From JACDAN01 sp036554945 (GTDB lineage: Bacteria > Actinomycetota > Thermoleophilia > Gaiellales > Gaiellaceae): a stretch of DNA of 16,436 bases. Numbering within the stretch: position 1 is the stretch's first letter; each line of letters starts with the position of its first letter. The stretch covers positions 1 to 16,436 of the forward strand of contig DATBMH010000040.1 of assembly GCA_036554945.1 (NCBI GenBank), given 5' to 3'. The translations under genes were made by a program, and so were the position numbers. The notes below the pieces were generated by a model. That model saw only the letters and a list, made by a program, of their open reading frames with translations. It was not told the origin of the DNA and made no database searches. Of the stretch, positions 13,664 to 16,436 are shown one piece after another.

Positions 13664-14575
13664 GTGCAGCCGGAGATCTCCGTCGTGGTCACGCTCTACA
13701 ACGAGGGCTCGACCGTGGACGAGCTCGTGCGCCGGACCGCGGGCGCGCTCGACGGCCGTCCCTACGAGCTCCTGCTCGTCGACGACGGGTCCACGGACGG
13801 AACCTGGGAGGCCGTGGAGCGGGCGCACGAGGCCGACGGGCGGGTTCGCGGCGTCCGCCTGAAGCGCAATTTCGGCCAGCACCCGGCGATGCATGCCGGT
13901 CTCGTCCGGGCCCGCGGTGACGTCCTGGTGACGATGGACGGCGACCTCCAGAACGCCCCCGAGGAGATCCCGAAGCTCGTGGCCGCGGTGGAGGCGGGCA
14001 GCGACGTCGCGAGCGGGCGGCGCGCCGCGCGGCGGGACTCGTGGGGCCGCACGCTGCCCTCGAGGCTCGTCAACGGGATGCTCCGTCGCTTCACGGGCGC
14101 CTCGATCGCCGACTTCGGGTGCGCGTTCAACGCGTACCGCCGCTCGGCGGTCGAGCCGATGCTCGGCGCGATCGGCCGGCAGAAGTTCACGAAGGCGCTC
14201 GTCCTCTCCGGCGGCGCCAGCGTCGTCGAGGTGGACGTCGGCCACGAGGCGCGCCGCGGCTCCTCCCGGTACACGCCGCTCCGCCTCACCCGCCTCGCGC
14301 TCCACGTCGTCGCCGGCTTCTGGCCCCAGCCGATCCAGTGGATCGGGCTCACGCTCGGGGCCCTCTGCACGCTCGCGGCCCTGGTGCTGGGCATCTACGG
14401 CCTCGGCTACTGGATTGCCGAGTCCGACTTCCCCGGCCCGCTATTCGGGGGCGTCGGCGTCATCTTCGTCCTCGGCGTGCAAGGGTTCATCCTCGCGCTG
14501 ATCGGCGAATACCTCGCCAGGATCCAGCGCGACGTGGAAGGACGCCCCCTGTACACGATCGACAAAGAGCTGTGA
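13664..14575 (+). CDS. GT2-family polyprenyl-phosphate glycosyltransferase (DPM1/ArnC-like)
   Basis: This 303-residue enzyme would transfer a sugar from a nucleotide donor to polyprenyl phosphate on the inner membrane face. The GT-A domain has VVVTLYNEG (7-15), LLLVDDGSTDGT (36-47), KRNFGQ (67-72), VTMDGDLQNAP (89-99, the D-x-D metal site), ADFGCAFNAYRR (149-160) and the arginine-rich loop EARRGSSRYT (195-204). Two C-terminal membrane helices (about 226-252 and 260-283) precede the usual GEYLARIQRDVEGRPLYTI tail, as in DPM1/ArnC/GtrB-type proteins. The GTG at 13664 sits 6 bp after a TAGTGT -10, so it is probably leaderless. Its stop overlaps the next gene as GTGA. It could supply lipid-linked sugar for outer-face glycosylation. 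Confidence 0.88.
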   Translation: MQPEISVVVTLYNEGSTVDELVRRTAGALDGRPYELLLVDDGSTDGTWEAVERAHEADGRVRGVRLKRNFGQHPAMHAGLVRARGDVLVTMDGDLQNAPEEIPKLVAAVEAGSDVASGRRAARRDSWGRTLPSRLVNGMLRRFTGASIADFGCAFNAYRRSAVEPMLGAIGRQKFTKALVLSGGASVVEVDVGHEARRGSSRYTPLRLTRLALHVVAGFWPQPIQWIGLTLGALCTLAALVLGIYGLGYWIAESDFPGPLFGGVGVIFVLGVQGFILALIGEYLARIQRDVEGRPLYTIDKEL

Positions 14576-15561
14576 GACGCATCCTCGTCACCGGCGGGGC
14601 GGGCTTCATCTCGTCCGCCTTCATCCGCCACCTGCTGCACGCGACCCCGTACGAGGTCGTCTCGCTCGACGCGCTCACCTACGCCGGAAACCTCGAGAAC
14701 CTTGCCGACGTCCGCTCGCATGAGCGGCTGTCGTTCGTGCACGGCGACATCCGCGACGAGGGGCTGGTCCGCGAGGTCGTGGCCGGCGTGGACGTGATCG
14801 TCAACGCCGCCGCGGAGTCGCACGTCGAGAAGTCGATCGCCGAGGGCGCGGCCGAGTTCGTCGCGACGAACGTCGAAGGGACGCGGGTCCTGCTCGACGC
14901 CGTGCGTGAGGTGGAGGTCGAGCGCTTCATCCTGATCTCGTCCAGCGAGGTCTACGGGACCGCCGAAGCCGCGCCGATGGACGAGGAGCACCCGCTCAAC
15001 CCGCGCAGCCCGTACGCGGCGACCAAGGCGGGCGCCGACCGCCTCGCCTACGCGTACCGCGCGACCTACGGCCTCCCGATCGTGATCGTGCGGCCGTTCA
15101 ACAACTACGGCCCGCGGCAGCATCCGGAGAAGGTCGTGCCGCGCTTCGTGACGCAGGCGCTCTCGGGCGAGCCGTTGACGATCCACGGCGACGGCCACGC
15201 GAGCCGGGACTGGCTCTACGTCGACGACGACGCCGAGGCGATCGAGGCGATCATCGCGGCCGACATCGACACGCTCGCGGGCGAGGTGGTCAACGTCGCG
15301 ACCGGGATCGACATCTCGGTCAACGACATCGCCGACGCCGTCCTCGCGGCGGTGGGCGGCGACTCGGAGAAGGTGCACGTCGAGGAGCGCCTCGGCCAGG
15401 TCGACCGCCACATCGGCTCCACGGAGAAGCTCGAGCGCCTGACGGGCTGGCGCGCCGGGACGAGCTTCGAGCGCGGCCTCGAGCGCACGGTCGCGTGGTA
15501 CCGCGAGAACGAGGTCTGGTGGCAGGCAGTCCTGGGCCGCGACCGCGTCTCCTCGTCCTAG
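14572..15561 (+). CDS. RmlB-like NAD-dependent nucleotide-sugar dehydratase/epimerase with altered TDE motif
   Basis: This 329-residue extended SDR closely resembles dTDP-glucose 4,6-dehydratase in layout: ILVTGGAGFIS (4-14), YAGNLENLADV (38-48), VNAAAESHVEKSI (77-89), SSSEVYGT (123-130), SPYAATKAGADRL (Tyr148, Lys152), RPFNNYGPRQHPEKVVPRF, and a C-terminal W-W tail after GLERTVAWYRENE. RmlB uses Thr-Asp-Glu where this protein has Ser-Ser-Glu, so the Asp acid for dehydration is missing and another reaction, such as decarboxylation or epimerisation of a related nucleotide sugar, is possible. The GTG at 14572 overlaps the GT2 stop (GTGA). The following ATP-grasp gene overlaps its end by 43 bp. 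The probable substrate is a dTDP-, UDP- or GDP-sugar; which one is not visible. Confidence 0.84.
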   Translation: MRRILVTGGAGFISSAFIRHLLHATPYEVVSLDALTYAGNLENLADVRSHERLSFVHGDIRDEGLVREVVAGVDVIVNAAAESHVEKSIAEGAAEFVATNVEGTRVLLDAVREVEVERFILISSSEVYGTAEAAPMDEEHPLNPRSPYAATKAGADRLAYAYRATYGLPIVIVRPFNNYGPRQHPEKVVPRFVTQALSGEPLTIHGDGHASRDWLYVDDDAEAIEAIIAADIDTLAGEVVNVATGIDISVNDIADAVLAAVGGDSEKVHVEERLGQVDRHIGSTEKLERLTGWRAGTSFERGLERTVAWYRENEVWWQAVLGRDRVSSS

Positions 15562-16436
15562 GCGCCGGCCCGGCGCAGCTCGGGCTCCTGCGAGCGGCCC
15601 GCGAGCGGGGGCTCTTCGTCATCGCCGCCGACCGCAACGCCTCGGCGCCCGGCTTCCGGTACGCCGACAAGCGCGCGATCGTCTCGAGCGAGGACGAGCC
15701 CGCGGTCGACCGGCTCGCGCAGGCCGAGAACGTCGACGGGATCATCTCGCCGGGCGCGGACTGGCCCGTCGGGATCGCGGCGCGCGTCGCCGAGCGTCAC
15801 GGCCTGCCGCACCCGATCGACGCCGCGACCGGCGCAGTCGTCACGTCGAAGCTGCGGCAGCGCGAACGGCTGGACGAGGCCGGGGTGCCGCAGCCGCGCG
15901 TGCTCGCCGAGCCCTCGGTGCCGTGCGTGGTCAAGGCTCCCGACCGGCAGGGGCAGCGCGGGCTGTCGGTGGTGTCGCGGGACGAGGACCTGCCCGCGGC
16001 GATCGCGGCAGCGCTCGCGGCCTCCCGCAACGGCCTCGTCGTCGTCGAGGAGCTCCTCGAGGGCCCGGAGGTGACCGTCAACGCCGTGTCCGTGGACGGC
16101 CTCTTCCGTCCGCTGACGGTGACCGATCGCCTGACGGCGGAACCGCCGGCGTTCGGCGTGGCGCTGGCGCACGCGTGGCCGTCGGCCGCGGCGGGGGGAG
16201 AAAGTGTTCCAGGAACACAAAGTCCGGCCGACGTCGCGGCCCGGGCGGCGGAGGCGGTCGGCATCCGCAACGGGCCGAGCTACACACAGCTGCGGCTGGG
16301 TCCGGACGGCCCGAAAGTCCTGGAAATCGCGGCCCGTCTCGGCGGCGGCCACGACGCGGAGCTGTGCGAGCTCGCGCTCGGCGTCGACCTGAATTCGCTC
16401 GCCCTCGACTTCGCGCTGGGTGAAAGGGCTTGTGTT
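15519..16436 (+). CDS. ATP-grasp ligase, 3'-truncated by the window (ATP-grasp 3)
   Basis: 306 residues are visible and no stop is reached. RLLVLGAGPAQLGLLRAARERG and VIAADRNASAPGF form the pre-ATP-grasp Rossmann half. The ATP-grasp core has TSKLRQRERLDEAGVPQPR (Lys111), CVVKAPDRQGQRGLSVV (Lys139), VVVEELLEGPEVTVNAV and LEIAARLGGGHDAEL (268-282), the metal-binding end. It is paralogous to the ligase at 6008: GVPQPR, the GQRGL loop, the FGVA-x-AH segment and the E-x-AAR metal site all correspond. The GTG at 15519 (with another at 15495) lies inside the end of the RmlB-like gene, giving a 43-bp overlap that is long but plausible because the Rossmann strand begins about 11 residues later. A 15-bp palindrome (16204-16218) interrupts the otherwise GC-rich coding sequence. 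The reaction is probably carboxylate-amine ligation; the substrate is unknown. Confidence 0.82.
   Translation, partial: MAGSPGPRPRLLVLGAGPAQLGLLRAARERGLFVIAADRNASAPGFRYADKRAIVSSEDEPAVDRLAQAENVDGIISPGADWPVGIAARVAERHGLPHPIDAATGAVVTSKLRQRERLDEAGVPQPRVLAEPSVPCVVKAPDRQGQRGLSVVSRDEDLPAAIAAALAASRNGLVVVEELLEGPEVTVNAVSVDGLFRPLTVTDRLTAEPPAFGVALAHAWPSAAAGGESVPGTQSPADVAARAAEAVGIRNGPSYTQLRLGPDGPKVLEIAARLGGGHDAELCELALGVDLNSLALDFALGERACV
16204..16218. repeat. 15-bp perfect palindrome inside the ATP-grasp 3 gene
   Basis: GTGTTCC-A-GGAACAC matches on all seven pairs. It sits in an A-rich 24-base stretch unlike the very GC-rich gene around it, and encodes VPGT in the segment ESVPGTQS. It could be an inserted repeat unit or a protein-binding site. 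No second copy was seen in this window. Confidence 0.5.

Noticed and set aside
1..16436. CRISPR array, tRNA or rRNA genes, insertion sequences
   Set aside because: No regularly spaced repeats, cloverleaf-like segments, rRNA-like blocks or transposase motifs were found on reading both strands.

Overview
The window is about 70% GC and densely coded. It uses many GTG starts, overlaps most neighbouring genes by 4 bp (ATGA/GTGA), and carries two -10 hexamers of the form TANNNT lying exactly 6 bp before a GTG start (leaderless-type). Together with a truncated surface protein of fibronectin-like repeats and a subtilisin-inhibitor-like lipoprotein, this suggests a high-GC actinobacterium, possibly Thermoleophilia/Gaiellales. 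That placement is an inference from style, not from a marker gene. The window holds no rRNA, tRNA, transposase or CRISPR array.

Region A (1-995, + strand) is the 3' end of a secreted repeat protein. It converges on region B, with the two stop codons sharing one CTAG.

Region B (992-7216, - strand, read right to left) is a surface-glycan operon: ATP-grasp ligase, NodB-like deacetylase homologue, Wzx/MATE-type flippase, a 63-residue unknown, a CmcI-type methyltransferase, a second ATP-grasp ligase and a GT4 glycosyltransferase. Almost every junction overlaps or is very short. The exception is about 100 bp before the flippase, which carries two copies of a 17-bp palindrome 76 bp apart, one of them containing the flippase start codon.

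Region C (7298-10689) has an orphan DppB-type ABC permease (+), an SSI-family lipoprotein (-), and a + strand pair made of an NAD-dependent epimerase/dehydratase and a DegT/DnrJ-type sugar aminotransferase. The lipoprotein and epimerase are divergent and their first codons overlap.

Region D (10675-12743, +) is a self-contained efflux module: a TetR regulator with a perfect 10-bp inverted repeat at its own start, and a DHA2-type MFS exporter carrying a degenerate copy of the same operator.

Region E (12750-16436) has an eIF2B-like/sugar-phosphate-isomerase-fold protein (-), divergent from a + strand operon of a polyprenyl-phosphate GT2 transferase, an RmlB-like nucleotide-sugar dehydratase, and a third ATP-grasp ligase that runs off the window.

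Taken together, the parts fit synthesis of an amino sugar (dehydratase/epimerase plus aminotransferase) and its tailoring (methylation, deacetylation). Transfer (GT2, GT4) and export (flippase) would follow. Three separate ATP-grasp ligases are the unusual element. My hypothesis is that they form amide bonds, for example adding amino acids to amino or carboxyl groups of the sugars, because no N-acetyltransferase is visible.
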